This document shows positions 42,478-51,032 of a stretch of 64,000 nt of DNA, in pieces. Position 1 is the stretch's first letter. Each line of letters opens with the position of its first letter. Origin of the DNA: Fischerella thermalis PCC 7521 (GTDB taxonomy: Bacteria; Cyanobacteriota; Cyanobacteriia; Cyanobacteriales; Nostocaceae); NCBI RefSeq assembly GCF_000317225.1, contig NZ_AJLL01000089.1:119138-183137 (forward strand), given 5' to 3'. A program made the position numbers and the translations under genes. Below the pieces are notes generated by a model. It made no database searches. It was not told the DNA's origin and saw nothing but the letters and a program-made list of their open reading frames with translations.

Positions 42478-45400
42478 ATGACAGGCTCTCCTAACCCAGA
42501 TAACCAACCTCAGTCTCATGACAATAGACGCTTCTGGTTCCTGCTGTTAAGTCGTACTGGTATAACTATAGGTGTGATTTTGCTAGTTGGAATTGCAGGA
42601 GGTGCGTGGTGGGCTTGGACTTTTATCAACAATAAGTTAGCACCATTAGTACAAACAAATCTTCAGCAATTACTCGGACGACCTGTGCAAGTAGGCAAAG
42701 TTGAGGATTTTTCTTGGAACAGCCTGCGATTTGGTCCATCATCCGTGCCTGCAACCCCCACAGATCCAGATAATCTTAAGACTAAGGCTGTCCAAGTACA
42801 ATTTGACCCTTGGCAACTAATTACAAACCGGACTTTAAAGCTGAATGTAACCTTAGTCCAGCCTAATATTTATATTGAACAGGATCAACAAGGTCGCTGG
42901 GTAACAACAGCAATTAAGCCTAGTGCAGAAGAACAGACGGGTTTTATTCAAACTGAATTGGAGGGGATTGAGGTTAAAAGTGGAGATTTAACTCTACAAC
43001 CAACTTCCCAAGCAAAAAAAACCATAGCTGCTGTGGGATTTAATCAGGTCAACGGTTCGGCTCGTTTTCTAGAACGAAATCAACTGATTACCTTTAAATT
43101 CAATAGTCAACCTGCTAACGGTGGTGATTTACAAATTGTTGGCAATACACGCCCCAGCATCGGACAAACTAACCTCAAGATAAATGCCTCCCAATTGTTA
43201 GCATCTGATCTTTCTCGGTTAGTGGAAACGCCAGTAGACATACTCGCTGGTCGTGTGGGTGGTGACTTAACAGTTCAATTACAACCGAATCAGCCAGAAA
43301 TTGCTCTTTTTGGAAGCGTGGGATTAAATCAAATTACTGCACAAGTTGCTAACATTCCCACAAAACTTTCTAACACCACAGGTCAACTCAACTTCCAAAA
43401 TCAACAAATTGCCCTGGAAAATGTGACTACGCTCTACGGTAGCGTCCCAGTGCAAGCCCAAGGAACGATCAATACCCAAACTGGTTATAATCTCACAGCA
43501 CAGGTAAAGCCAGTTCAACTCCAGAATGTTTTAGCCTCTTTGAATGTGAAGTCGCCTGTACCTGTAGCCGGAACAGTGCAAGCCAATATTAAATTACAGG
43601 GGGCGCTACAAAAACCCATCGCTACAGGAACTGTTAGTACTGTCCAAGCTGCTCAAATCGATCGCCTCATTTTTAATCAAATTAGCAGTAGTTTGCGGCT
43701 GACTCCCAATGAACTAGTTTTTGCTAACATCCAAGCTACTCCTAACGTCGGTGGCAAAATTACTGGTAGTGGTCGAGTCGCTTTAGGTACTCAAAACCGA
43801 GTCGCTTTTAACTTGCAGGGGCAGAATTTACCAGGAGATGCGATCGCCAAAGCCTACGAAGCATCACCACAAATTCAAATTGGCAATATAGCGGCAAACA
43901 CCCAAATTTCAGGTACTTTTGATAACTTGCAAACAGTAGTAAAAGCGGAAGCACCTACTGCTACCTACCCTGCACGACTGGAAGTAGCTATTGATAACTC
44001 TGGAGCTGTGCGATTACAGGATGCTGTTGCCAAAGTCGCGGGGGGTACAATTACAGCAACAGGAAAACTCGTAGATAATCGCTGGCAAGGTGTGGTTGAT
44101 GTAAATGGCATTGAATTGAGTAGTTTTCCCCAAGTGCCACCACAGTATCAACAAGGAACTGTCAACGGTAAATTTAATTTAGCTGGCACTACTGATTCCT
44201 TCCAAATTGCAGATATTCAAGCTACTGGTCAGGCGAGTGTTAATGTAGCAGAAAGTACCGTAAACCTCAGGGATATTCAGCTGAATAACGGTCGTTGGCA
44301 GGCAGTAGCGAATGCTTCCCGAATTCCACTGAGTCGAATTGCCGAAAATATACAAGGACAAGTCACTAATGCTAACTTGCGTTTATCGGGAACAACCAAT
44401 TCCTTGCAACTTGCAGATATTCAAGCCGCAGGTCAGGCAAGTGTTAATGTAGCATCAGGCACATTAAACCTAAATAATATTCGCCTCAATAACGGTCGCT
44501 GGCAAGCAGTAGCGAATGCTTCCCAAATTCAACTTAATACTTTCTCCGAAAATTTACGTGGTCAACTCAATGGCCGCGTTGACCTAACGGGAACTGTAGC
44601 ATCGTTTCAACCATCCGCCATTCAAGCAGCTGGACAAGTAGGCCTTTCTCAAGGTTTAGCCCAACTGCAACAACCACTAACAGCCCAATTTCAATGGAAC
44701 GGTGAGAAGTTACGAATTGTACAGGCAACTACACCAGGTTTAAGGGCTGCGGGTACGGTGGCGATTTCCTTTGCAGACACAACCACGCCACAAGTGCAAA
44801 ACTTCAATTTAGATGTATTGGCACAGAATTACAACTTGCAAAACCTGCCCTTCGAGTTGCCTGGTAATTTAGCGATCGCAGGTACAATTGATTTCAATGG
44901 CACAGTCACGGGCACTCCTAGCCTGGGGCTTAAGCCCCAGGCTCTCGTCGCCTCTGGTAACATCCAATTAGAAAACTTTAAGGTTAATGATTTAGCATTT
45001 GATCCTGTATTAACTGGTCAGGTCAGTTATCAACCAGAACAAGGAAGCCAACTGCAACTGCGCGGTCAACAAGACCAAATAGCCTTGAACCTTGCCCCCG
45101 ACAATCGCCCGATATCATTTTTAATTAGACGTGATAACACTGTCGCCACTGGTAGAACTCAAGGAGACAATCTCCTAGTCAACCTACGAAACTTTCCCTT
45201 ATCTGTAGCGCAAAGTTTAATTCCTGGTGGTGCAAGAAATATCGACCCAATTGCGGGAGATTTATCTGGAAACTTTGTCGTTAATTTAAGTGACTCCTCC
45301 GTTGTCGGTGATGTGGCTATTACACAACCCCAGATTGGCAGATTTATCGGCGATGAATTTCGGGGACGAATTGGTTTTGCTGATGGTATCGCCAGTCTTT

Positions 45401-47790
45401 CAGAAGGCGAATTGCGACAAGGTCAAGGTCGTTATCAACTCAGTGGTAAATTCCCAATAATAGGTAATCAACCCTTAAATTTTCAACTTAGCTTCGATCA
45501 AGCCAGAGTAGAGAATATATTATCTGCCCTCAATATCTATAACTTTTCAGACATTACCACTGGCTTTGAACCTCCAGACTTCGCTGGTGCAGAAGCACTT
45601 GCGACCGTACCTGTCGGTCAACCGAATGCATCTTTGGCAACCCAATTGCAGTTGTTTAATGAAATTTCAAACTTGGTAACGCAACAGCAGCAGCAACAGC
45701 AACAAGCACGATTACCAACCCTCGCAGAATTAAGTGGGTCAATTAGCGGACAAATTGAAGTTACAGGCACTTTACAAACAGGGTTGAATACCAGCTTTAA
45801 CCTCACAGGTGCTAACTGGGTGTGGGGTGATTACAAAATTAACGAAGTTGTTGCCAATGGAAGTTTTGCAGATGGTGTTGTGAGGTTAGTACCCCTACGG
45901 GTGAATTTAGATGGATCACTCCTAGCTTTTAATGGACAGTTGAGTCAGGAACAACTATCTGGACAGGCGCGAGTCCAAGCATTACCTGTGGAACTAGTCG
46001 AGGCTTTTCTACCAAACCTACCTGTAGAAGTTACGGGTAATTTAAATGCTCTTGTGACTCTGGCGGGTAGTTTAAATAATCCTACTGCGATTGGGGAAAT
46101 TGCGTTGGTAGATGGCAGTATTAATAACCAATCTATCCAAACAGCAGAAGTAAGTTTGAACTATAACAATGCTCGCTTAAATTTTGGTAGCACCATTTCA
46201 GTAACGGGAACAGGTACAGAACCAGTAGAAATTACAGGTAACATTCCATTTGAGTTACCTTTTGCTACAGTCAAACCAGACAGTGATCAAATTAGCCTCA
46301 ATGCCTACGTAGAAAATGAAGGCTTGGCGGTATTAAACGCATTGACTAACCAAATCAGTTGGGTTGGAGGTGAGGGAAACGTCAATCTGCAAATTGATGG
46401 TACATTCAGCCAGCCCAATACTACTGGTATTGCCACAGTTAAAAACGCCACATTGAAATCTCCCAACCTCTCCCAACCACTGACAGATGTCACAGGAACA
46501 ATTCGTTTTGCAGGCGATCGCTTCAACGTAGAAGGTCTACAAGGAAGATATAGTCAGGGACAATTAATAGCATCGGGTATCCTACCAATTTTTGCCACTC
46601 AGAAGGCCCTACAGCAAGCAGCGACCAATCCTCTCACTGTCGTGTTAGACAACCTCAGGCTGAATCTACCACAATTATATGCAGGAGGAGTAAGTGGAAA
46701 TGTAGTAATTAGAGGCACAGCTCAATCTCCTCAACTGGTTGGAAATGTACAACTCCAAGATGGTGAGATATCTTTATACCAAAATGGTGAAGCTTCTCCA
46801 AATACAGGTGCAACACCTGTAAATAATTCTGTAACAAATAGCCAGATATTTCTACAAACACCTGCAACTACAACTACCAACACTCCTCCGAAGCAGACAC
46901 AAAGCACAGCCAATTCTTCACCTTCTCCCAGCCCATCATCTATTCATTTACCTATAGAATTTGCAGATTTCCGGGTGATTCTAGATGATGTGCGCGTCAC
47001 CCAAGAACCATTGTTCAGCTTTGTCACAAAGGGAGACATTACCCTCAACGGTACTTTAGCTAATCCTCGTCCGCAAGGAGTGATAAATCTGAAACAAGGT
47101 CAAGTCAACTTATTTGTGACTCGATTTACCCTAGCACGTGGTTACGAACAAATCGCCACATTTACCCCCAGGCTAGGATTAGACCCGATTTTAGATGTGC
47201 GACTAGTCACATTAGTTCCACAATTTAACAGGAGTCGTTTACCGACCACACCAACATCGACCGAGATTAACGATTCTTCTGCCAACGCCTTGGGTACTTT
47301 CAACACCATTCGGATTCAAGCTAGTGTGCAAGGTCCTGCCAGTAGATTATCTGAGAATTTGCAATTAACTAGTGAACCTAGTCGCACAGAAGCAGAAATT
47401 GTTGCTTTATTAGGAGGTTCTTTTATCAACGTCTTTGGTCAGCCTGATGCAACCAGCATTGGCATTGCTACTCTCACTAACTCTCAGATATTTTCTGACT
47501 TTCAAGGCAGAATTAGTCAACTGGCTGAAGCAATTGGTTTAAGAGAATTCCAAATCTTTCCGACTATCGAACCTACAGGTAAGGGGGAAAGTTCAGTACT
47601 GAGTTTAGCAGCAGAAGCAGCAATTGGTATTTCTAACGATATTTCTTTTTCAGTATCACGGGTTTTTTATGGCAATGAATCTTTTCGTTACAACTTGCTT
47701 TATGAACTCAGTGATCAACTAGTCATCAGAGGTTCTACTAATTTAACTGATGAAAGTCGAGCAGAAATTCAGTACGAAACAAGATTCTAG
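42478..47790 (+). CDS. TamB-like translocation/assembly protein (DUF490)
   Basis: 1770 residues. One N-terminal membrane helix (about residues 20-50, GITIGVILLVGIAGGAWWAW) anchors it in the inner membrane. The long middle is repetitive beta-strand of the AsmA/TamB lipid-transfer type, with a tandem duplication of about 65 residues at 44200-44523 (GQASVNVA ... NNGRWQAVANAS twice). A Gln8 run (near 45682) and a Ser/Pro/Thr linker (about 46850-46940) interrupt it. The C-terminal DUF490 domain (LGLDPILDVRLVTLVPQ, GPASRLSENLQLTSEPSRTE, then IGISNDISFSVSRVFYG) ends in a barrel-like RAEIQYETRF. TamB spans the periplasm and is thought to move lipids or help outer-membrane protein assembly. Confidence 0.9.
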   Translation: MTGSPNPDNQPQSHDNRRFWFLLLSRTGITIGVILLVGIAGGAWWAWTFINNKLAPLVQTNLQQLLGRPVQVGKVEDFSWNSLRFGPSSVPATPTDPDNLKTKAVQVQFDPWQLITNRTLKLNVTLVQPNIYIEQDQQGRWVTTAIKPSAEEQTGFIQTELEGIEVKSGDLTLQPTSQAKKTIAAVGFNQVNGSARFLERNQLITFKFNSQPANGGDLQIVGNTRPSIGQTNLKINASQLLASDLSRLVETPVDILAGRVGGDLTVQLQPNQPEIALFGSVGLNQITAQVANIPTKLSNTTGQLNFQNQQIALENVTTLYGSVPVQAQGTINTQTGYNLTAQVKPVQLQNVLASLNVKSPVPVAGTVQANIKLQGALQKPIATGTVSTVQAAQIDRLIFNQISSSLRLTPNELVFANIQATPNVGGKITGSGRVALGTQNRVAFNLQGQNLPGDAIAKAYEASPQIQIGNIAANTQISGTFDNLQTVVKAEAPTATYPARLEVAIDNSGAVRLQDAVAKVAGGTITATGKLVDNRWQGVVDVNGIELSSFPQVPPQYQQGTVNGKFNLAGTTDSFQIADIQATGQASVNVAESTVNLRDIQLNNGRWQAVANASRIPLSRIAENIQGQVTNANLRLSGTTNSLQLADIQAAGQASVNVASGTLNLNNIRLNNGRWQAVANASQIQLNTFSENLRGQLNGRVDLTGTVASFQPSAIQAAGQVGLSQGLAQLQQPLTAQFQWNGEKLRIVQATTPGLRAAGTVAISFADTTTPQVQNFNLDVLAQNYNLQNLPFELPGNLAIAGTIDFNGTVTGTPSLGLKPQALVASGNIQLENFKVNDLAFDPVLTGQVSYQPEQGSQLQLRGQQDQIALNLAPDNRPISFLIRRDNTVATGRTQGDNLLVNLRNFPLSVAQSLIPGGARNIDPIAGDLSGNFVVNLSDSSVVGDVAITQPQIGRFIGDEFRGRIGFADGIASLSEGELRQGQGRYQLSGKFPIIGNQPLNFQLSFDQARVENILSALNIYNFSDITTGFEPPDFAGAEALATVPVGQPNASLATQLQLFNEISNLVTQQQQQQQQARLPTLAELSGSISGQIEVTGTLQTGLNTSFNLTGANWVWGDYKINEVVANGSFADGVVRLVPLRVNLDGSLLAFNGQLSQEQLSGQARVQALPVELVEAFLPNLPVEVTGNLNALVTLAGSLNNPTAIGEIALVDGSINNQSIQTAEVSLNYNNARLNFGSTISVTGTGTEPVEITGNIPFELPFATVKPDSDQISLNAYVENEGLAVLNALTNQISWVGGEGNVNLQIDGTFSQPNTTGIATVKNATLKSPNLSQPLTDVTGTIRFAGDRFNVEGLQGRYSQGQLIASGILPIFATQKALQQAATNPLTVVLDNLRLNLPQLYAGGVSGNVVIRGTAQSPQLVGNVQLQDGEISLYQNGEASPNTGATPVNNSVTNSQIFLQTPATTTTNTPPKQTQSTANSSPSPSPSSIHLPIEFADFRVILDDVRVTQEPLFSFVTKGDITLNGTLANPRPQGVINLKQGQVNLFVTRFTLARGYEQIATFTPRLGLDPILDVRLVTLVPQFNRSRLPTTPTSTEINDSSANALGTFNTIRIQASVQGPASRLSENLQLTSEPSRTEAEIVALLGGSFINVFGQPDATSIGIATLTNSQIFSDFQGRISQLAEAIGLREFQIFPTIEPTGKGESSVLSLAAEAAIGISNDISFSVSRVFYGNESFRYNLLYELSDQLVIRGSTNLTDESRAEIQYETRF
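44920..44943. repeat. 24-bp perfect palindrome inside the TamB coding region
   Basis: AGCCTGGGGCTT (44920-44931) is followed directly by its inverse AAGCCCCAGGCT (44932-44943). In frame it encodes SLGLKPQA within GTPSLGLKPQALVASG, between two ordinary beta strands. Its G/C content stands out from the flanks. It looks like a mobile hairpin repeat captured in frame. Confidence 0.7.
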
Positions 47791-47823
47791 CTCATTGAGA
47801 ACTCAGACAACACCACTCAATAA

Positions 47824-47948
47824 CCATCGGTGTTTATCGGTGTTCATCGGTGTTCGCCTTCCCAAAAAATATCAGACTCAGCAGATAACTTGCAACCACA
47901 AAAAAATCAATGAATATCGAACACAGATGAACACAGATGAACACAGAT
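47824..47948. repeat. Tandem ATCGGTGTT and GAACACAGATG repeats after the TamB gene
   Basis: Three ATCGGTGTT-type units (47826-47854) and, about 65 bp on, three GAACACAGAT units (47919-47948) in roughly inverted orientation to each other. Both are versions of the CATCTGTGTTC family seen at 22775-22809. No gene lies in this gap. Confidence 0.6.
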
Positions 47949-48015
47949 AAATCAAAACCTTAATCTACATCAGAACTTAACATTAACCTATATATTACTT
48001 CCCAAAAAATCATAG

Positions 48016-48693
48016 ATGAATACCGACAAATCTGCTGACCTTAACCCAGACACAGAAGCCGATCGCTTAATGGAGGAAGCGTCATCTTCAACCCTGACAG
48101 ATGAACAATATCGCCAAAAAATGCGGCGACGCAAGCAAGTACAAGATCAACGCATAGCGCAAGCAATACCTGAAAAAGGATTAATCATAGTTCATACTGG
48201 CAATGGCAAAGGAAAAACGACTGCGGCTTTAGGAATGATATTACGATCGCTCGGTCATGGGTATAAAGTGGCGATCGTCCAATTTATCAAAGGTGCTTGG
48301 GAACCTTCAGAAAAAAAAGTTTTCAGTCTTTGGGCAGATCAGTTAGAATTTCACGCCATGGGCGAAGGCTTTACCTGGGAAACCCAAGACCGCGATCGCG
48401 ACCTGGAAAAAGCACAAGCCGCTTGGCAAAAAGGATTGGAATACATCCGCAACCCAGACTTTAAGCTAGTGTTATTAGATGAAATAAATATTGCCATTAA
48501 GCTCGGATATTTGCGTGTAGAGGAAATTGTGCTGGGGTTGGAGCAAAAACCAGCTGATAATCACGTGATTCTCACAGGTAGAGGCGCACCTCCAGCCTTG
48601 ATTGAATGTGCTGATTTAGTCACAGAAATGACATTGGTGAAACATCCTTTCCGTGACCAAGGTGTAAAAGCTCAACCAGGAATTGAATTTTAA
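48016..48693 (+). CDS. cobO: Cob(I)alamin/cob(I)yrinic acid a,c-diamide adenosyltransferase
   Basis: 225 residues. P-loop variant HTGNGKGKTTAALGMILR (about residues 58-75), then VAIVQFIKGAWEPSEKK, the acidic LVLLDEINIAIKLGYL and the final HVILTGRGAPPALIECADLV TEM region, all diagnostic of the CobO/BtuR family. It attaches the adenosyl group of ATP to cobalt in corrinoids, in the cytosol. The first ~45 residues are a charged extension (RQKMRRRKQVQDQRIA). Length is a little above the ~200 of BtuR. It stands alone between repeat blocks. Confidence 0.93.
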   Translation: MNTDKSADLNPDTEADRLMEEASSSTLTDEQYRQKMRRRKQVQDQRIAQAIPEKGLIIVHTGNGKGKTTAALGMILRSLGHGYKVAIVQFIKGAWEPSEKKVFSLWADQLEFHAMGEGFTWETQDRDRDLEKAQAAWQKGLEYIRNPDFKLVLLDEINIAIKLGYLRVEEIVLGLEQKPADNHVILTGRGAPPALIECADLVTEMTLVKHPFRDQGVKAQPGIEF

Positions 48694-48878
48694 GTTTGGT
48701 TGTTGATGGTTAGTAGTTAGTGGTTAGTAGTTGTTTACTACTCCTCATACCCCTCACACCTCCCTCGTGGAAAATTCAGTTTTGCCAGGAAAATTTTTGG
48801 CAAAAATACAAAAACTACAAATTTTTGTCCAGATTTTTGCCAAGATAATATTATTTCTCTAATAGTCATTTGGCAAAA

Positions 48879-49613
48879 ATGGGCATGAGTGAAAACAAAA
48901 TACAAGACTATGGCAGAGGATACCTAGTTCTGCTTTTGCCGATATCGTTTTTAATTATTTTCTTAGTCGCAACCTGGCGACTTTGGTTGGCGTTAATTTT
49001 CGTAGGTTTGGCTTTCAATATTTGGCAGCGCTATCAATGGCAAAGATGGTGTTTGCAAGTTAACCCACTGTTCAACCAGTTGATTCGGGAAAATCAGGGC
49101 AAAATTACGCCAATGGATTTGGCAATTAAGGGGAATTTTTCTGGAGAAGCGGCAAAACGCTACCTGGATGGAAAATTAGCAGAATTTGCCGGCAGTATTG
49201 TTAACTCAGAAGACGGTGGTAAGGTGTATTACTTTATCACTGCCAGTACTCTCGGCAGTATTTTTGATAGTAGCGAACCAGTGAAAGAACTTCCTCATCA
49301 AAGATCTAACAAAATGATGGAAAATTTGCTGGCGCCACCAACTCAAGTACAGCAAGAAGAACCAAAAACGGAAACTCTGTCACATACCCATCAGGAAGAA
49401 GTCAAAAAGCCGCTAGAACAACAACTAGTTTTTGGTTCACTAATTCAGTCAGAACTAGCGAAACGTCTCAATGTGTATTCTAGTACTGTATACAAAAGAA
49501 GAGACGATCCAGAATTTCCTGAGTGGAGTCGTAGCAAAGATCCAGATGGCATAGCCTGGAGATACTCACCAAAAACTAAGGAGTTTTTTCCTATAGAAGA
49601 AGAAAAGAGTTGA
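48879..49613 (+). CDS. Conserved membrane-anchored protein with a C-terminal DNA-binding-like region
   Basis: 244 residues from ATG 48879; a TTG at 48870 and an ATG at 48885 are alternatives, none with a clear ribosome site. Two membrane helices at about 15-50 (GYLVLLLPISFLIIFLVATW, LWLALIFVGLAFNIW). The cytosolic part has a winged-helix-like segment (GKITPMDLAIKGNFSGEAAK, about 83-102), a disordered linker, and a C-terminal piece (LIQSELAKRLNVYSSTVYKR) that reads like a helix-turn-helix. I recall similar proteins only from cyanobacteria and do not know their function. It could be a membrane-tethered regulator; that is inference. Confidence 0.6.
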   Translation: MGMSENKIQDYGRGYLVLLLPISFLIIFLVATWRLWLALIFVGLAFNIWQRYQWQRWCLQVNPLFNQLIRENQGKITPMDLAIKGNFSGEAAKRYLDGKLAEFAGSIVNSEDGGKVYYFITASTLGSIFDSSEPVKELPHQRSNKMMENLLAPPTQVQQEEPKTETLSHTHQEEVKKPLEQQLVFGSLIQSELAKRLNVYSSTVYKRRDDPEFPEWSRSKDPDGIAWRYSPKTKEFFPIEEEKS

Positions 49614-49763
49614 AGGATGTAGACGCCCTTTGAGCAGCTTCCCCCAGGGTAGGATGAAGGACGAAATCAGTTAACAACTACCACTGATAACATAATTGAC
49701 CCACTTTGTACTTTTTACCGATACTTCTTTGATGGTACAAGCCCCCAGAAAAATTTGTGGAGT

Positions 49764-49803
49764 CAATCCAAAATCCAAAATCTAAAATCTAAAATCTAAA
49801 ATC
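49764..49803. repeat. AAAATCCAAAATCTAAAATC repeat
   Basis: Five units of about eight bases (AATCCAAA, AATCTAAA) run into the pyrD stop codon, so the last residues of PyrD (IRF) are encoded by it. The family also appears at 5505-5530 and 32994-33013. Confidence 0.65.
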
Positions 49804-50935
49804 GAATGACTTCCAAACCCACTGCTTGGGAGATGGAATTTAATCCTGTTTGTTCTAACTTAGCAAGCAGCCCTTCGAGAATACCGCGTATCATCAATGG
49901 GCCAGAATAAATCCAGCCTGTATAGACTTGGACAAGACAAGCACCAGCAGTAATTTTCTCCCAGGCGTCTTCCGGGGTAAAAATACCACCAACGCCGATT
50001 ATTGGTATTTTCCCTTGGGTTTGCTGCCAAATAAACCGAATTATCTCTGTAGCGCGATCGCGCACTGGCATACCACTAATTCCACCCGCTTCTTCTTGTG
50101 GTGATTTGCCTGTTTTGGCAATCACCTGTGTTTTTAATCCATCACGACGAATGGTGGTATTGGTGGCAATAATTCCCGCCAATTGATAGGTTTGAGCCAG
50201 GGAAATAATGTCAGCGATCGCTTCCCATTCTAAATCCGGCGCTATCTTGACAAAAATAGGTTTTTGTGATTTATTTTCTGTTTTTAATGCTGCCAAGATC
50301 GAACTCAGCATGGTTGCATCTTGGAGCGATCGCAAACCAGGTGTATTGGGAGAGGAAACATTTACTACAAAGTAATCTCCCAATTCTTTAAGTAAGCGAA
50401 AACTATTAAGATAATCTTCAGCAGCAGCTTCTAATGGTGTTACCTTAGATTTGCCTAAATTTATACCAATAGGTATGGCAGGAGGAAACTGTTGTTTACA
50501 TGCTGCCAACCGCGCCGCCATTGCAGCAGCACCACTATTATTAAAGCCCATACGATTGAGAGCTGCTTTGTCTAAAGGCAAGCGAAATAAGCGGGGACGG
50601 GGATTACCAGGTTGGGCAACAAAAGTTACAGTTCCTACTTCTGCAAAACCAAAACCGAAATTCGACCAAATACTAGTAGCAACCCCATCTTTATCAAATC
50701 CAGCCGCCAAGCCTACGGGGTTGGGGAAGTGTAGCCCAAACAGCGTTTGTTCTAAACGTTTATCCGTAACAGACAAAGAATTTTGTAACCGTTTGGCAAT
50801 CCAGCTAGCAGGAGGGCGATGGTTATTGTTTGCTAGCCAACTGAGACTACGAATAGTTGAATAGTGCAACCACTCTGGATCTGCATCGAGCAGATCAAAG
50901 AAAAACGGACGAATTAAAGCTTGATAAATATCCAA
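49796..50935 (-). CDS. pyrD: Dihydroorotate dehydrogenase (quinone), class 2
   Basis: 379 residues. N-terminal helical extension ([20 protein letters not shown]) that touches the membrane, typical of class 2 enzymes. FMN barrel markers: [44 protein letters not shown], catalytic Ser in [25 protein letters not shown], and [16 protein letters not shown]. It oxidises dihydroorotate to orotate with transfer of electrons to quinone, the fourth step of pyrimidine synthesis. The extreme C-terminus runs into an A/T repeat. Divergent from the GAF-kinase gene with 97 bp between. Confidence 0.96.
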   Translation of the reverse strand: MDIYQALIRPFFFDLLDADPEWLHYSTIRSLSWLANNNHRPPASWIAKRLQNSLSVTDKRLEQTLFGLHFPNPVGLAAGFDKDGVATSIWSNFGFGFAEVGTVTFVAQPGNPRPRLFRLPLDKAALNRMGFNNSGAAAMAARLAACKQQFPPAIPIGINLGKSKVTPLEAAAEDYLNSFRLLKELGDYFVVNVSSPNTPGLRSLQDATMLSSILAALKTENKSQKPIFVKIAPDLEWEAIADIISLAQTYQLAGIIATNTTIRRDGLKTQVIAKTGKSPQEEAGGISGMPVRDRATEIIRFIWQQTQGKIPIIGVGGIFTPEDAWEKITAGACLVQVYTGWIYSGPLMIRGILEGLLAKLEQTGLNSISQAVGLEVIRF

Positions 50936-51032
50936 ATTTGCTTGATTTTAACTATGGTTGTTTTTTGTTTGTTGTTTAGAAGTTGGATCTGGGCATCTTA
51001 TATATTAGCAAGCAACGTTTAACGGTAATCAG

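Noticed and set aside
47824..47948. Regular repeats suggesting a CRISPR array.
   Set aside because: Units are about 9-11 bases with no unique spacers and no cas genes; these are simple tandem repeats.
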